From NCBI GenBank assembly GCA_023412665.1, contig JAEZCA010000003.1, positions 14,060 to 78,059 of the forward strand: DNA of 64,000 nucleotides. The letters run 5' to 3'. The position numbers were made by a program, and so were the translations under genes. This document shows positions 35,441 to 44,488 of this stretch, piece by piece. Origin of the DNA: Bacillota bacterium. GTDB taxonomy: Bacteria; Bacillota; Clostridia; Acetivibrionales; DTU013. The notes beneath the pieces are model-generated. The model searched no databases. It saw nothing but the letters and a program-made list of their open reading frames with translations, and was not told the DNA's origin. Numbering within the stretch: the stretch's first letter is position 1; every line of letters starts with the position of its first letter.

Positions 35441-35698
35441 ATGAAATATAAAAATGCATCGGAGATCCTCCCTGATGAGCTGCTGAGAGAGGTCCAGAAA
35501 TATGCTTCCGGTGAAACGCTGTATATCCCCAACAGCACTGAACGCAAATCATGGGGGCATGATTCGGGGGCAAGATTGTTTTATAAGCAGCGCAACGAGG
35601 AAATAAAGAACAAGTATTTCCGTAAGGCAAGCATCGATGAGCTGGCCGAAGAATACTGCCTTTCTGTGGAGACTATCAGGAAAATAGTATATAAGTAG
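35441..35698 (+). CDS. CD3324-family small DNA-binding-like protein
   Basis: 85 residues with AAGGGGTG upstream. The N-terminal half (ASEILPDELLREVQKYASGETLYIP) and the C-terminal helix-turn-helix-like stretch (ASIDELAEEYCLSVETIRKIVYK) match the small family known as CD3324, related in layout to Mor-type regulators. A role in transcription control is likely but undemonstrated. It is translated right after the 346-residue unknown protein. Confidence 0.72.
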   Translation: MKYKNASEILPDELLREVQKYASGETLYIPNSTERKSWGHDSGARLFYKQRNEEIKNKYFRKASIDELAEEYCLSVETIRKIVYK

Positions 35699-36024
35699 TC
35701 TGGGACAAACCTTTGAAAAGCTCGCAAACGCAGGCGTGCCATGCCATAAAAATATTTTACTTACATAATAGACGGTGCAGCCGAAAGGCTGCACCGTTTG
35801 TCTATTCTTCAAAAAAAAGCCATCCGGCTTTGTGTTTGCATCTGTCACGCTACAGTTATATTATAACACACATAAAATTTCAATAACAGCCTTTTATTAG
35901 CCGGGTATCCGATGTATCATATATTTTGCACATCTGCTGTTGACAGCTTTACGTTCACACCTGCAGGGCATGGTCTATTTGTTTGCTTATTGTCCGGACT
36001 ACTTATTTAATTCCGGGAGGTATT
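35699..36024. other. Spacer before helD
   Basis: Holds the strong terminator at 35768, a second small hairpin AAAGCC (35816-35821) / GGCTTT (35826-35831) flanked by A-runs, and a GGGAGG ribosome site for helD at 36015. No promoter of good quality was found. Confidence 0.45.
35768..35806 (+). terminator. Terminator after the CD3324-like gene
   Basis: Perfect arms ACGGTGCAGCC (35772-35782) and GGCTGCACCGT (35787-35797) closed by a GAAA tetraloop, extended by ATAGAC/GTCTAT flanks, followed by TTTGTCTATTC. It probably serves in one or both directions. Confidence 0.85.
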
Positions 36025-38391
36025 ATGATCACTGATAAGAATATACTGGATGCTGAATCTGCATATCTGGAGAAGGTAACGGCTGAGATTCGCAATCAGC
36101 TGGAAGCCGGGGTCAATGCAGCCGGCAAGTTTAAAAAGGATGCAATCGAGCTTCAGAAGGATATGTGGGAGGAGGTCAAATGCAGGCCCACCGGTTTATC
36201 CGACCTGGATGCCCCAGCCATGGCATGGCAATATCAGGCCGATATTGCAAATCAAGCCCGGAAATACAGGTTTTCATATGATACTGTGCTGCGCCTGGAA
36301 AGAATGCTTAAAAATCCTTACTTCGGGCGGATAGACTTCATCGAGGACGGGGAGGGTGAAGCAGAGAAAATATATATAGGATTAAGTAATCTATACTCGG
36401 ACGGCAACACCGGCATACTCGTTTATGACTGGAGAGCACCGGTTTCCAGCATGTTCTACGATCATGAAACCGGTCCATGCAGCTATATGTCTCCGATGGG
36501 AGCCATACATGGCCGGATGCTGCTAAAAAGGCAGTACAAGATCGAAGACCAGCGGATCATGTATATGTTTGACAGCGATCTTAGAATAAATGACGAAATG
36601 CTGCAGGAAATACTCGGCAAAAGCACTGACAGCAGGATGCGTACTATAGTAACAAGCATTCAGAAGGAACAGAACAGGGTAATCAGGGATGACCGAACCG
36701 GAATACTGATCGTCCAGGGCCCAGCCGGAAGCGGCAAGACCTCAATAGCGCTGCACAGGGCAGCTTATCTGCTTTACAGACACCGTGAAAGCATAAAATC
36801 AGAGAATATACTCATATTTTCTCCCAATCATGTATTTGAGGACTATATTTCCAACGTCCTGCCCCAGCTTGGTGAAGAAAATATAAGCAGAAGCACCTTT
36901 GCGGACTTTTTCAAAGGTCTTGCGGGCCCAGGCTGTCACCTGGAAACCATGAACCGTCATATGGAATATATCCTCTCAGGCGACCCTGCTCCTGCAAGGC
37001 TGATGAGCATCAGGCTAAAGGCGTCGAGAGGATTCCCCGAGGTCATATGCAAGTATGCGGAATACCTTGAAAGCGGTAAAAGCATAGAGTTCACGGATTT
37101 GATCCGGGAAGGAAAGCTTATTGTTTCGGCTGAGGAAATCAGGAGGCTTTTTGTCGTGGACTATGCCTACCTGCCTTACATCAAGCGCCTCAACAAGCTG
37201 AGGCAAAGACTTTTATATTTGGTTGAGCCTTATGCTGAGGCTCTGACAGAGGATTTGTTAAAAGGCGAATTGGCAGAGGATATATCGCTGGATGAAAAAG
37301 AGAAAAAAATCGTGGCAGCCATGAGATCCAAAGCCGAATTCGATCAGGTCATGAATGAGATCGAGAGGATGACGGCATTTGATATAGTCGGTTTGTATAT
37401 GGACCTGTTCAAGAACATCGGATTATTCGCGGGCTCCGATATGTTGACCGGGCTTGGAGGCGGCCTGTATACTCTATCCGGGTTTGAAAGTGGCTTCGAT
37501 ATACAGTCCGGGTATAGAGGTGATCCTAATATGCAGTGCGGTCCCGGAATCGCTCCCGATAATTTGGATGTTGCTTCGTCATATACGGTACGTAGGCTCG
37601 AAAACAGGATTATTAATTATGAAGACCTTGCACCCGTAATATTGCTTATGATTTCGTTAGGTGCCGATAATGATGCAAAAGCAATAAAGCATGTAATAAT
37701 AGATGAAGCTCAGGATTATACACCGGTGCAATATGAGATAATCAAAAGGGTTTTCGGACATAGCAATATGACAATACTTGGAGATCTAAATCAATCGATA
37801 AACGCTTATATGAATATCGGCAGCTTTGAGGCTGCAGCGGATATATTTGGAACGAAGAGAACTACAGTCATATCATTGACAAAAAGCTACCGTTCAACGA
37901 AGGCAATCGCCGATTTCTGCAATGAACTGCTTTTGTCGGACAATGCTGCGGAGCAGCTTGACAGAAGCGGCAATAAGCCTTTGGTTATAAAGTCGGGTAA
38001 GGATGAGCTGTTCAACAGGATCGCAGATGATATCAAAGGCCTGAAAAGCGAAGGCCATAAGCTGATAGCGGTGATATGTAAAAATGTCAAGCAATGCGAA
38101 GCGTATTATGAAGGTATCAAAAAGCTTACCGATATCAGGCTGATAACTGACCACAATGAAGGGTATCAGGGCGGCATCATTATAATCCCATCCTATCTTG
38201 CCAAGGGCCTGGAGTTTGATGCTGTAATCGTTTGCACGGCAGATACACGCAATTATTCGAGGGAAGAGGACAGAAGGCTGCTTTATACAGTTTGCTCAAG
38301 AGCGCTGCATGAACTGCATCTCTACTATTGTGATGAGTTAACAGGCTTCATAAAGGAAATGAAAATGGATATATACAGATCGAGCCAATAA
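36025..38391 (+). CDS. helD: RNA polymerase recycling factor HelD (UvrD-like ATPase)
   Basis: 788 residues from the ATG at 36025 with GGGAGGT upstream. The N-terminal coiled-coil region (about 1-90) leads into a split SF1 helicase core: GPAGSGKTSIALHR, DEAQDYTPVQYEI, LTKSYRSTKAIADFC and the C-terminal SYLAKGLEFDAVIV. HelD proteins pry stalled RNA polymerase from DNA using ATP. A Gly-rich insertion at about 472-525 (repeated SG.ES/SGY patterns) is not expected in the family. The family includes members that modulate rifamycin sensitivity; nothing here shows that. Single gene. Confidence 0.88.
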   Translation: MITDKNILDAESAYLEKVTAEIRNQLEAGVNAAGKFKKDAIELQKDMWEEVKCRPTGLSDLDAPAMAWQYQADIANQARKYRFSYDTVLRLERMLKNPYFGRIDFIEDGEGEAEKIYIGLSNLYSDGNTGILVYDWRAPVSSMFYDHETGPCSYMSPMGAIHGRMLLKRQYKIEDQRIMYMFDSDLRINDEMLQEILGKSTDSRMRTIVTSIQKEQNRVIRDDRTGILIVQGPAGSGKTSIALHRAAYLLYRHRESIKSENILIFSPNHVFEDYISNVLPQLGEENISRSTFADFFKGLAGPGCHLETMNRHMEYILSGDPAPARLMSIRLKASRGFPEVICKYAEYLESGKSIEFTDLIREGKLIVSAEEIRRLFVVDYAYLPYIKRLNKLRQRLLYLVEPYAEALTEDLLKGELAEDISLDEKEKKIVAAMRSKAEFDQVMNEIERMTAFDIVGLYMDLFKNIGLFAGSDMLTGLGGGLYTLSGFESGFDIQSGYRGDPNMQCGPGIAPDNLDVASSYTVRRLENRIINYEDLAPVILLMISLGADNDAKAIKHVIIDEAQDYTPVQYEIIKRVFGHSNMTILGDLNQSINAYMNIGSFEAAADIFGTKRTTVISLTKSYRSTKAIADFCNELLLSDNAAEQLDRSGNKPLVIKSGKDELFNRIADDIKGLKSEGHKLIAVICKNVKQCEAYYEGIKKLTDIRLITDHNEGYQGGIIIIPSYLAKGLEFDAVIVCTADTRNYSREEDRRLLYTVCSRALHELHLYYCDELTGFIKEMKMDIYRSSQ

Positions 38392-38435
38392 CGACGTGAT
38401 ATATACTCCATATTCCATATTGCTGGAAATGAGCA

Positions 38436-39809
38436 TCATCTTTGCTGCGATTCGTTAACAATATGCTTGAATTTTCCGCTGCCGGGCTGTTGACGTGGGG
38501 TCTCATCCGAAAGGGCAATTGAAACGTCAGAAATACCATGTACCATAAGAAATGACCGGAGCGCATCACTTGCCTTTCTAAACGCCTCATTGCGAGAAAT
38601 ACCTTCTTCAGGCTCCAGTCTCAGTTCTGCCTGGTTTCCGGATCCCACCACCAATTGAAAGCGGCGCACCTCGTGTACTTCCTTGAGGGTAGCATAGATA
38701 GCCAACGGCGCGACCTTGATCTCGCGTCCTTTTTCAATGAAGCTCACCACGTCGTCCATACGACCTTCCAGCTCCAGCCACGGTGACGGATTTTGACAGG
38801 GGCAGAGTTCGCGGTGCATGACTACCCTGTCGGTGACTTCATATCGGATATAGGGCTGAGTAAAGTTATAGAGATTCGTTATCAATATTTTGTCGGAGCG
38901 AACACCGTCCGGCACAGGGTTATTGCAGGCATCCACAGGCTCCGCCAAAATCCAGTCGTCGTTTATGTGAAAGCGTTTCTCTCTGCACTCACAGGCAATC
39001 GTTCCGCCTTCAGTGCAGGCGTAGGAGGTTTGGACATAGCACCCGAAGGTCTTGACCAGCCGTTGTCTCAGATCGTCCGACAGGTATTCTCCACCGGTCA
39101 TAATAAGCACGGGTGAGATGTGCAGCCGTCCCTCCTTTGCCTCATTGATGAGTAATTCAAGGCTGGATGGATATCCACCCAGCAAGGCAGGCTGAAATGC
39201 ATTGAGCTGCTTTACGATATCGCCCACCGGCAGCATAGCGCTGGTGACTGCCATCTGTTTTTTCTTCCAAGGCGTCTTAAGTAGTCGGGAGCGTACGGAG
39301 CTGTTGCCGAGATAAAACCCTCCGGTGGCGAAAACACCAATGGTCTTGCCACCGTGCTTCATAAACGCTGAAAGGTCTTCCTTGCGGGCAAAGGCTCGCA
39401 TCGTATTGACCGCGCCCATGACGTTGTTCGTTGTGTTATCGCAGAGAGCTACCAGCGGATTTCCGGTTGAGCCGGATGTTGTAAATACCAGATACTTGCC
39501 CCTGAACCTTCGGCCAATGTTATCGAGGTTTTCCATAAATGTGTTGATGTCAGATAGCTTTACTTCTCTGTCAGTGAGCCACTCATCCCAGTGTGCCATC
39601 AGGTCACGCTTGTTCACTGGAGGCAGGTCAGCAAGTGTATGATTTTCCGGCAAATCCTTGTATAGACGGGCATAATACGGGCTGTTTTCCCTAGCCCAAC
39701 TTACCATCTCCCGCAGCCGTGCCTCCCGTAGGGCGTTACGCTGCGTCGCATCCATCTTTTTGTATTTAGCGCAAAGCTTCATCGCTTTAAGCATGCCGAT
39801 CTTTCTCAT
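38436..39809 (-). CDS. Phenylacetate-CoA ligase-like (PaaK/CoF synthetase) adenylating enzyme
   Basis: 457 residues. The AMP-binding P-loop TTSGSTGNPLVALCDN (about 110-125), the YACTEGGTIACEC region and a C-terminal domain (EGRMDDVVSFIEKGREIKVAPLAIYATLKEV) are typical of the PaaK branch of the adenylate-forming family. Such enzymes activate a carboxylic acid as acyl-AMP. The acid is unknown. It overlaps the upstream TetR gene by 4 bp (ATGA), so both are made from one transcript controlled by TetR. Members of this branch occur in natural-product and exopolysaccharide clusters, but no other such genes are nearby. Confidence 0.85.
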   Translation of the reverse strand: MRKIGMLKAMKLCAKYKKMDATQRNALREARLREMVSWARENSPYYARLYKDLPENHTLADLPPVNKRDLMAHWDEWLTDREVKLSDINTFMENLDNIGRRFRGKYLVFTTSGSTGNPLVALCDNTTNNVMGAVNTMRAFARKEDLSAFMKHGGKTIGVFATGGFYLGNSSVRSRLLKTPWKKKQMAVTSAMLPVGDIVKQLNAFQPALLGGYPSSLELLINEAKEGRLHISPVLIMTGGEYLSDDLRQRLVKTFGCYVQTSYACTEGGTIACECREKRFHINDDWILAEPVDACNNPVPDGVRSDKILITNLYNFTQPYIRYEVTDRVVMHRELCPCQNPSPWLELEGRMDDVVSFIEKGREIKVAPLAIYATLKEVHEVRRFQLVVGSGNQAELRLEPEEGISRNEAFRKASDALRSFLMVHGISDVSIALSDETPRQQPGSGKFKHIVNESQQR

Positions 39810-40447
39810 TCCAGCACCTCCTTGCAGATACCATGCAGCATGAAATCGATATCCCGTTTGAGTTCGGCTTTGACGACATCAGCATTCCGGAAAAACACAT
39901 CCGGTGTCTCGCGATACAGTATCAGATACCGGTTGATAAGCGTGTTAACATAAAGTCTCAGCGCTTTGCCGGCACTTGGGTCTTCGGGATTTTTCAAGGG
40001 CAGCATAGCCACAGCGCGGGCCATAAACTCGTCGGATGCTGCTGATGTGACCTCCATGTATTTTGCAAAGACACCTCTCCTTTCACTAATGACCTCGCTG
40101 CAGGCGTCCCGGGATGCCATGTTGACAAACTGCGTCTCCTCCGGATACTCGCGGCAAAGACGAAACTTATCATCCAATACCCCAAACAGGATGGTATAGA
40201 AATTGCTGGCATGCGGCAGTGGAGTTTTAGTAACAAGCCGTTTGAGCGCTGTTTCGAGGCAGTAAAGATAAAATGCTCTCTTTGAACCGAAATAGTGGAA
40301 CAGCAACCCCTTTGAGATTCCACATCCTGCGGTGATGACATCGGTGCTGGCATCGGAAAAGGACTTTTTTGCAAACTCCCGCACTCCGGCTGTAATAATG
40401 GCTGCCTTTTTCTCCTCCACCAATCTTTCAAAAGCTTCTATAGACAT
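39806..40447 (-). CDS. TetR/AcrR-family repressor
   Basis: 213 residues from the ATG with GGGAGGG upstream; a longer frame extends into the operator region and is rejected. The N-terminal helix-turn-helix (ITAGVREFAKKSFSDASTDVITAGCGISKGLLFHYFGSKRAFYLYCLE) is the TetR signature; the rest is a helical ligand-binding domain. Two dyads with TTGACT-N4-AGTCAA cores lie within 80 bp upstream of the start and overlap the likely promoter, so it probably represses itself and the PaaK-like gene. Confidence 0.9.
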   Translation of the reverse strand: MSIEAFERLVEEKKAAIITAGVREFAKKSFSDASTDVITAGCGISKGLLFHYFGSKRAFYLYCLETALKRLVTKTPLPHASNFYTILFGVLDDKFRLCREYPEETQFVNMASRDACSEVISERRGVFAKYMEVTSAASDEFMARAVAMLPLKNPEDPSAGKALRLYVNTLINRYLILYRETPDVFFRNADVVKAELKRDIDFMLHGICKEVLE

Positions 40448-40460
40448 AATTCCCTCCCAT

Positions 40461-40478
40461 ATTGACTCAATAGTCAAT
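40461..40478. promoter_or_regulatory. TetR operator, proximal copy
   Basis: ATTGACT-CAAT-AGTCAAT: perfect 7-bp arms around a 4-bp centre, 14 bp upstream of the tetR start codon. The same core recurs in the distal copy. Confidence 0.72.
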
Positions 40479-40497
40479 GACAGTATATATAGGATAT

Positions 40498-40525
40498 CAC
40501 TCATTGACTGTGGAGTCAATGAGTG
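40498..40525. promoter_or_regulatory. TetR operator, distal copy
   Basis: Perfect 12-bp arms CACTCATTGACT and AGTCAATGAGTG around GTGG. It shares the TTGACT-N4-AGTCAA core with the proximal copy; the dyad centres are 42 bp apart, four helical turns. The TATATA-rich segment between them holds the probable -10. Confidence 0.75.
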
Positions 40526-40660
40526 AGCAGCATTTATACAGCAATGTGTCATTGGGGAGCAATCATAACGGCATCTGGACTGATGTGTCTCCCGCCACTT
40601 TGGTTGTTAACTTGCTTATCTTCGCAGGCTTGTCAGTGGAAAATGGTTGACTGTTCAATA

Positions 40661-40689
40661 TTGTTTATGCTAACAATAAATGGTATAAT
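40661..40689 (+). promoter_or_regulatory. Promoter of the small lipoprotein remnant
   Basis: TTGTTT (40661-40666) and TATAAT (40684-40689), 17-bp spacer, with a TG before the -10. Confidence 0.6.
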
Positions 40690-40732
40690 TAGCCATGAAG
40701 TGAACATTTAACGCATCATGAGGAGTGATGAA

Positions 40733-41051
40733 GTGCATAACAACTTTAAAAGCTGTGCGTACGCTATGATTGGCGGTAAAAAGAGGATCACAGAGCCCAT
40801 CATGCTGATGACAAAAAGGCTGAGAATGGCGATGTCGGCTCTTATAGCTGTTCTGCTGGTAATGGCTGTCGCAGCAGGGTGTACATCGGGAGTGAATAAT
40901 AAAGTTCGAATATAAGCTCCATATGGGAAAATCAGCTACACATAATGCAATTAAGCTTCTTAATGTGATAGGATATCCTGATCAAATAGCAGGAAATGCC
41001 GAATACAGGGCTGAGAAATTTCTTGAAGATGGTAAATGGCGCGTGGTGTGA
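40733..41051 (+). pseudogene. Probable frameshifted lipoprotein remnant
   Basis: A GTG at 40733, 7 bases after AGGAG, opens a frame encoding a lipoprotein-type signal (MAMSALIAVLLVMAVAAGC) that stops at 40915 after only about 14 further residues. In the +1 frame, from about 40896 to the stop at 41049-41051, a coherent segment (NAIKLLNVIGYPDQIAG...) continues with no start of its own. One lost or gained base would join the two. The family is unknown. A small intact gene ending at 40915 is the alternative reading. Confidence 0.45.
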
Positions 41052-41063
41052 TTGGTATTTTTT

Positions 41064-41534
41064 ATGAGTAAAAAGAAAAAACTGTTGACACTAAGTGAAA
41101 AGTACCCGCCTTCGGAACCTTGCAGTTGTACGGTTTGTCTTGGTTATTGCCGCCGGCCCGGCTGGTGGACGGTGGAACAGGCGGCAAAAGCATTCAGTGC
41201 CGGCTATGCGTATCGTATGATGCTTGAAATTTCGCCTGAATTAACTTTTGGTGTCTTGTCGCCTGCATTCAGGGGCAATGAAGGTAAAGTTGCAATGAAT
41301 GTTTTTGCTCAAAACGGATGCTGCTTTTTGAAAAAAAATTTATGCGAGTTGCACGAGACTAGATTGATGCCGCTGGAGTGCAGATTTTGTCATCATGACA
41401 GGATCGGCGAGGGCAGGAAATGCCATCTGGAACTGGAAAAGAACTGGAATACCACTCCCGGACAAGTGCTGGTGAGGAAGTGGATTAATGCAATGCAGTT
41501 GCAGGCTAGGCAGAGTAAGGGTGAATTTGAATGA
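41064..41534 (+). CDS. Cys-rich YkgJ-like protein
   Basis: 156 residues from the ATG at 41064. Several Cys lie in clusters: CSCTVCLGYC near residue 20, CC and C with FLKKNLCELHE in the middle, CRFCHH and a final C. This resembles the zinc/iron-chelating YkgJ group, where conserved Cys bind a metal centre of unknown use. There is no signal peptide. The stop overlaps the next start (ATGA), so it is co-translated with the small membrane protein. Confidence 0.65.
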   Translation: MSKKKKLLTLSEKYPPSEPCSCTVCLGYCRRPGWWTVEQAAKAFSAGYAYRMMLEISPELTFGVLSPAFRGNEGKVAMNVFAQNGCCFLKKNLCELHETRLMPLECRFCHHDRIGEGRKCHLELEKNWNTTPGQVLVRKWINAMQLQARQSKGEFE

Positions 41535-41830
41535 AAAAGTTGTTGCGTGTTCTGACAGTAATCATTATTATTTTAGCGCTCATTGCAGGTTATGTTTACT
41601 CAAGCAGGTCGCCGTATATTGCCATCCGAAAGCATCTGCTGATGATTGACCCTGTCCAGGCTGTCGCATGTGGCATAATACCAACTGCGATCTATGATCC
41701 CGTAAGAGGCACACCCTTTATCATTAACGGATTTGTAGATAACAAATCGGGGTATAGAATAAATAATGTCAGAGTCAAGATCAATACTATCGGACTATAT
41801 TATGTCTATTCACTTGAAGGCGGTTTATAG
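41531..41830 (+). CDS. Small membrane-anchored protein of unknown function
   Basis: 99 residues beginning with one hydrophobic segment (LLRVLTVIIIILALIAGYVY), then about 75 residues predicted outside the membrane with no recognised domain. Its start overlaps the stop of the Cys-rich gene by 4 bp. The following metallophosphoesterase gene starts 34 bp later, so the three form a unit. Confidence 0.55.
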   Translation: MKKLLRVLTVIIIILALIAGYVYSSRSPYIAIRKHLLMIDPVQAVACGIIPTAIYDPVRGTPFIINGFVDNKSGYRINNVRVKINTIGLYYVYSLEGGL

Positions 41831-41864
41831 CAAGACTTATGAGGCGGGCAGGAGGAGAACCGGC

Positions 41865-42764
41865 TTGAAGACGGATGCAGCAATAGAGAGCAATACATTG
41901 GACAAAAGAGGTAAAAGAGAAGTAAAAAGGATCAGGAAGGCCATTCTGCCTGTTTATGCGGTTTTGTTCGCAATATTTTTGTTCGCAGCTTTTTACAATG
42001 GCCTTGTTGTGCGGACCTACAGGATCACTACAGATAAACTGGAGCCGGGTCAGAATGTACGCATATTATTGATAACCGATCTGCACAGCCATATTTATGG
42101 AGAGAACCAGAAGGACCTTGTATCGATGATAAAGGGACAGAAGCCGGATATCATAGCACTGGCCGGAGATATCGCAGATGACGTAGCTCCTGTTTTGGGC
42201 ACAGAGCTTTTCTTGTCAAATATCAAAGGGATCGCTCCGGTATACTATGTTACAGGAAACCATGAGTACTGGTCCGGAGATATCGAAAGAATCAAGAAAA
42301 TAATACGCGGCTATGGAGTGACGGTTTTGGAGCAGAATTATGAAAGAATTAATCTGAATGGTACCAGCTTCATTATTTGTGGTGTTGATGACCCGGACAG
42401 TCAGATGTATGAGTATGGCAGCCTTAGCTGGAAAGATAGAATGTATTCTGCATTTGACGAACTGGAAAACGAGACCGGGTATAAGATATTGTTGTCTCAC
42501 AGACCTGAGCGCATAAATGTTTACAAGGCCTTCACCTTCGATCTTGTATTATCCGGCCACGCACACGGAGGTCAGGTGAGGATCCCTTTTATTCTTAACG
42601 GACTTTACGCACCTGACCAGGGATGGTTCCCCAAATATGCGGGCGGGATTTATTCACACGGTACGCTGTACCATGTAGTAAGCCGCGGCGTTTCTTATAA
42701 CCCAAGACTGCCAAGGATATTCAACCCTCCTGAGATTAATGTGATAGACATTTCAGGCAAATAA
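41865..42764 (+). CDS. Membrane-bound metallophosphoesterase, YkuE-like
   Basis: 299 residues from the TTG at 41865, chosen because AGGAGGAG lies 7 bases upstream; ATG codons farther 5' overlap the preceding gene and lack a site. A basic N-terminus, then one transmembrane span (about 28-50). The calcineurin-like core shows all metal motifs: DLHSH, GDIAD, GNHEYW, LSHRPE and SGHAHGGQ. The family includes phosphodiesterases and UDP-sugar or lipid pyrophosphatases; the substrate is unknown. The catalytic domain follows the anchor and is probably extracytoplasmic. Confidence 0.85.
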   Translation: MKTDAAIESNTLDKRGKREVKRIRKAILPVYAVLFAIFLFAAFYNGLVVRTYRITTDKLEPGQNVRILLITDLHSHIYGENQKDLVSMIKGQKPDIIALAGDIADDVAPVLGTELFLSNIKGIAPVYYVTGNHEYWSGDIERIKKIIRGYGVTVLEQNYERINLNGTSFIICGVDDPDSQMYEYGSLSWKDRMYSAFDELENETGYKILLSHRPERINVYKAFTFDLVLSGHAHGGQVRIPFILNGLYAPDQGWFPKYAGGIYSHGTLYHVVSRGVSYNPRLPRIFNPPEINVIDISGK

Positions 42765-42837
42765 TGATATATGTGTTATGTATTTCATAGAAAGGTCGGA
42801 GTAATTTTTCAAAAAAATACCAATTACCAGTCTTTTG

Positions 42838-42846
42838 TGTTATAAT
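42838..42846 (+). promoter_or_regulatory. Extended -10 promoter of the 3D-domain gene
   Basis: TGTTATAAT at 42838-42846, 54 bp before the start codon; no good -35. Confidence 0.45.
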
Positions 42847-42899
42847 TAAGTAAAATATATTGTACATGCAGTGGTATATTGCGGGTTTGAGGGCAGATC

Positions 42900-44345
42900 A
42901 TGGGTACGTTGCTTGCCGAACTGGCATCCAGAGAAATATTGACGGGAGTGGCCGTAAAGCGCCTGAGAGAATACATATCGAATAAGTATCCTCAGTTTTC
43001 GCCTGCTCTCAGGGCGGGTATATTTTCCGATGCCGTCAACAGGATAGTGGCAGCGAAGCTGCCGGAGCTGCCTGGAGATAAGATCAGTTTGTTCAGGGCT
43101 TTCCTTTACAGTGATGCGGCTAAAAAACAGACATTCAGCATAGACTGTTCCGATATATTCAAATCGTCCCTCAGGCTTAGGACAGCTGACGAGTATTTTG
43201 TAAAGGGATTGAAGGTGTGGCTTGAAGATACGCTTTTGACACCTGTATTGGAGGACAGAGTTTTTGAGTATGTGCAAAATGCATGCAGAATATTGGATGA
43301 AACTCCGCATATGGAGATTGAGAAGGTCCTGGAGTCAATAGAGAGCAAAGTCGGCGATATCAGGCCCAAAAAGCGTGTGATATCACTGGTACACATGAAC
43401 CCGGCGGGCGCCGGATCCAATTCCGGAGCACTGAAGGACAGGGGAACTGAAGCGTCAGAGTTTAATATGAAGCCGAGTTTTGGGACTGTTTCATATGAAG
43501 GCAGCGGCGGCATGGATTTGGATACCGAGGACCTGATCGGGAAAAATCCCGGCTGGGAGCACTGTGGCTGGGAGGGTGCCGCAAAGAAGGATTCCGGCAG
43601 GGATGACAGCGAAAAAGAGAATGTCAGCGAGGAATGGATCCTGATAAGGAGAAGAAAGTCGGCCGGAGAGATAATAGCAGACAGGATATCGAGGCTGGCG
43701 GCACATGTGGCCGGGATCTATAACAGAGCCACCGGCTTTATTGCGGGTATGGTCTCAGAGAGTACCCGATACAGGAACGTTGCGACAGCCGGGCTTATCA
43801 CTGCTGCTCTGCTGTGTACATTTCTTTCGGCATTGTATGTGAATGCCGTCAGTAAAGCAGAGCAGGCAAAAACCGATGATATACTGATGATTGAGGAAAC
43901 AACTTCAATTTTTGAGGATATGACGCCACTATCTGCAGCGGTGGGCAATGATGCCGGACGGATAGGTGAAAACGGCGGAGAGATGTTCAGAATGAGAGCG
44001 ACAGCATATGACCTGTCCGTTGAAAGCTGCGGGAAGGACAGAGGGCATCCGGAGTACGGCATAACTTACAGCGGTACCCGGGCGGAAGCAGGCAGGACCG
44101 TCGCTGTAGATCCGGAAGTGATACCTCTGGGGAGCAGTATCAGGATCACATTCCCTGAAGAATACAGTTATATGGATGGCATTTATGTGGCTGAAGATAC
44201 CGGGCGGCTTATCAAGGGAAACAATATCGATATTTTTTTTGGAGAAGATCAGGAAGGAAGCAGGGAGATTAACAGGAAAGCTCTGCAATTCGGGATCCAA
44301 TATGTGGATGTGGAGATCATGGATGACAAGCAGGTCCTCAGGTGA
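42900..44345 (+). CDS. Membrane-anchored 3D-domain cell-wall protein
   Basis: 481 residues. The first 270 or so residues are a mixed, partly charged cytoplasmic region with no recognised domain. A single span at about 295-317 crosses the membrane. Residues about 360-478 form a 3D (MltA-like) domain: MRATAYDLSV, the YGITYSGTRAEAGRTVAVDPEVIPLGS block, and VAEDTGRLIKGNNIDIFFG with the catalytic Asp. 3D domains occur in Rpf/Sps-type and spore-cortex lytic transglycosylases. It therefore probably remodels peptidoglycan. The long cytoplasmic part is atypical for 3D proteins. Confidence 0.75.
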   Translation: MGTLLAELASREILTGVAVKRLREYISNKYPQFSPALRAGIFSDAVNRIVAAKLPELPGDKISLFRAFLYSDAAKKQTFSIDCSDIFKSSLRLRTADEYFVKGLKVWLEDTLLTPVLEDRVFEYVQNACRILDETPHMEIEKVLESIESKVGDIRPKKRVISLVHMNPAGAGSNSGALKDRGTEASEFNMKPSFGTVSYEGSGGMDLDTEDLIGKNPGWEHCGWEGAAKKDSGRDDSEKENVSEEWILIRRRKSAGEIIADRISRLAAHVAGIYNRATGFIAGMVSESTRYRNVATAGLITAALLCTFLSALYVNAVSKAEQAKTDDILMIEETTSIFEDMTPLSAAVGNDAGRIGENGGEMFRMRATAYDLSVESCGKDRGHPEYGITYSGTRAEAGRTVAVDPEVIPLGSSIRITFPEEYSYMDGIYVAEDTGRLIKGNNIDIFFGEDQEGSREINRKALQFGIQYVDVEIMDDKQVLR

Positions 44346-44413
44346 TTTTCCCGGACATTTGCCATGTACAAGTTAATTTACAAATTGTTCACAAGCCCGA
44401 GGGCAAAGCGTTA

Positions 44414-44442
44414 TTGTTAATCGAAGACCGGTGTGATAAAAT
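44414..44442 (+). promoter_or_regulatory. Promoter of the 44.5-45.7 kb pair
   Basis: TTGTTA (44414-44419) and TAAAAT (44437-44442), 17-bp spacer, 46 bp before the start of the 170-residue membrane protein. Confidence 0.55.
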
Positions 44443-44488
44443 CAAAGCAGCAGTATCACATATTGGCTTATTTATCGGGAGGTTTTAG

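Noticed and set aside
35983..36011. Promoter-like TTGCTT-N17-TTTAAT before helD
   Set aside because: The implied start point falls on the ribosome site of helD, which would leave no usable leader.
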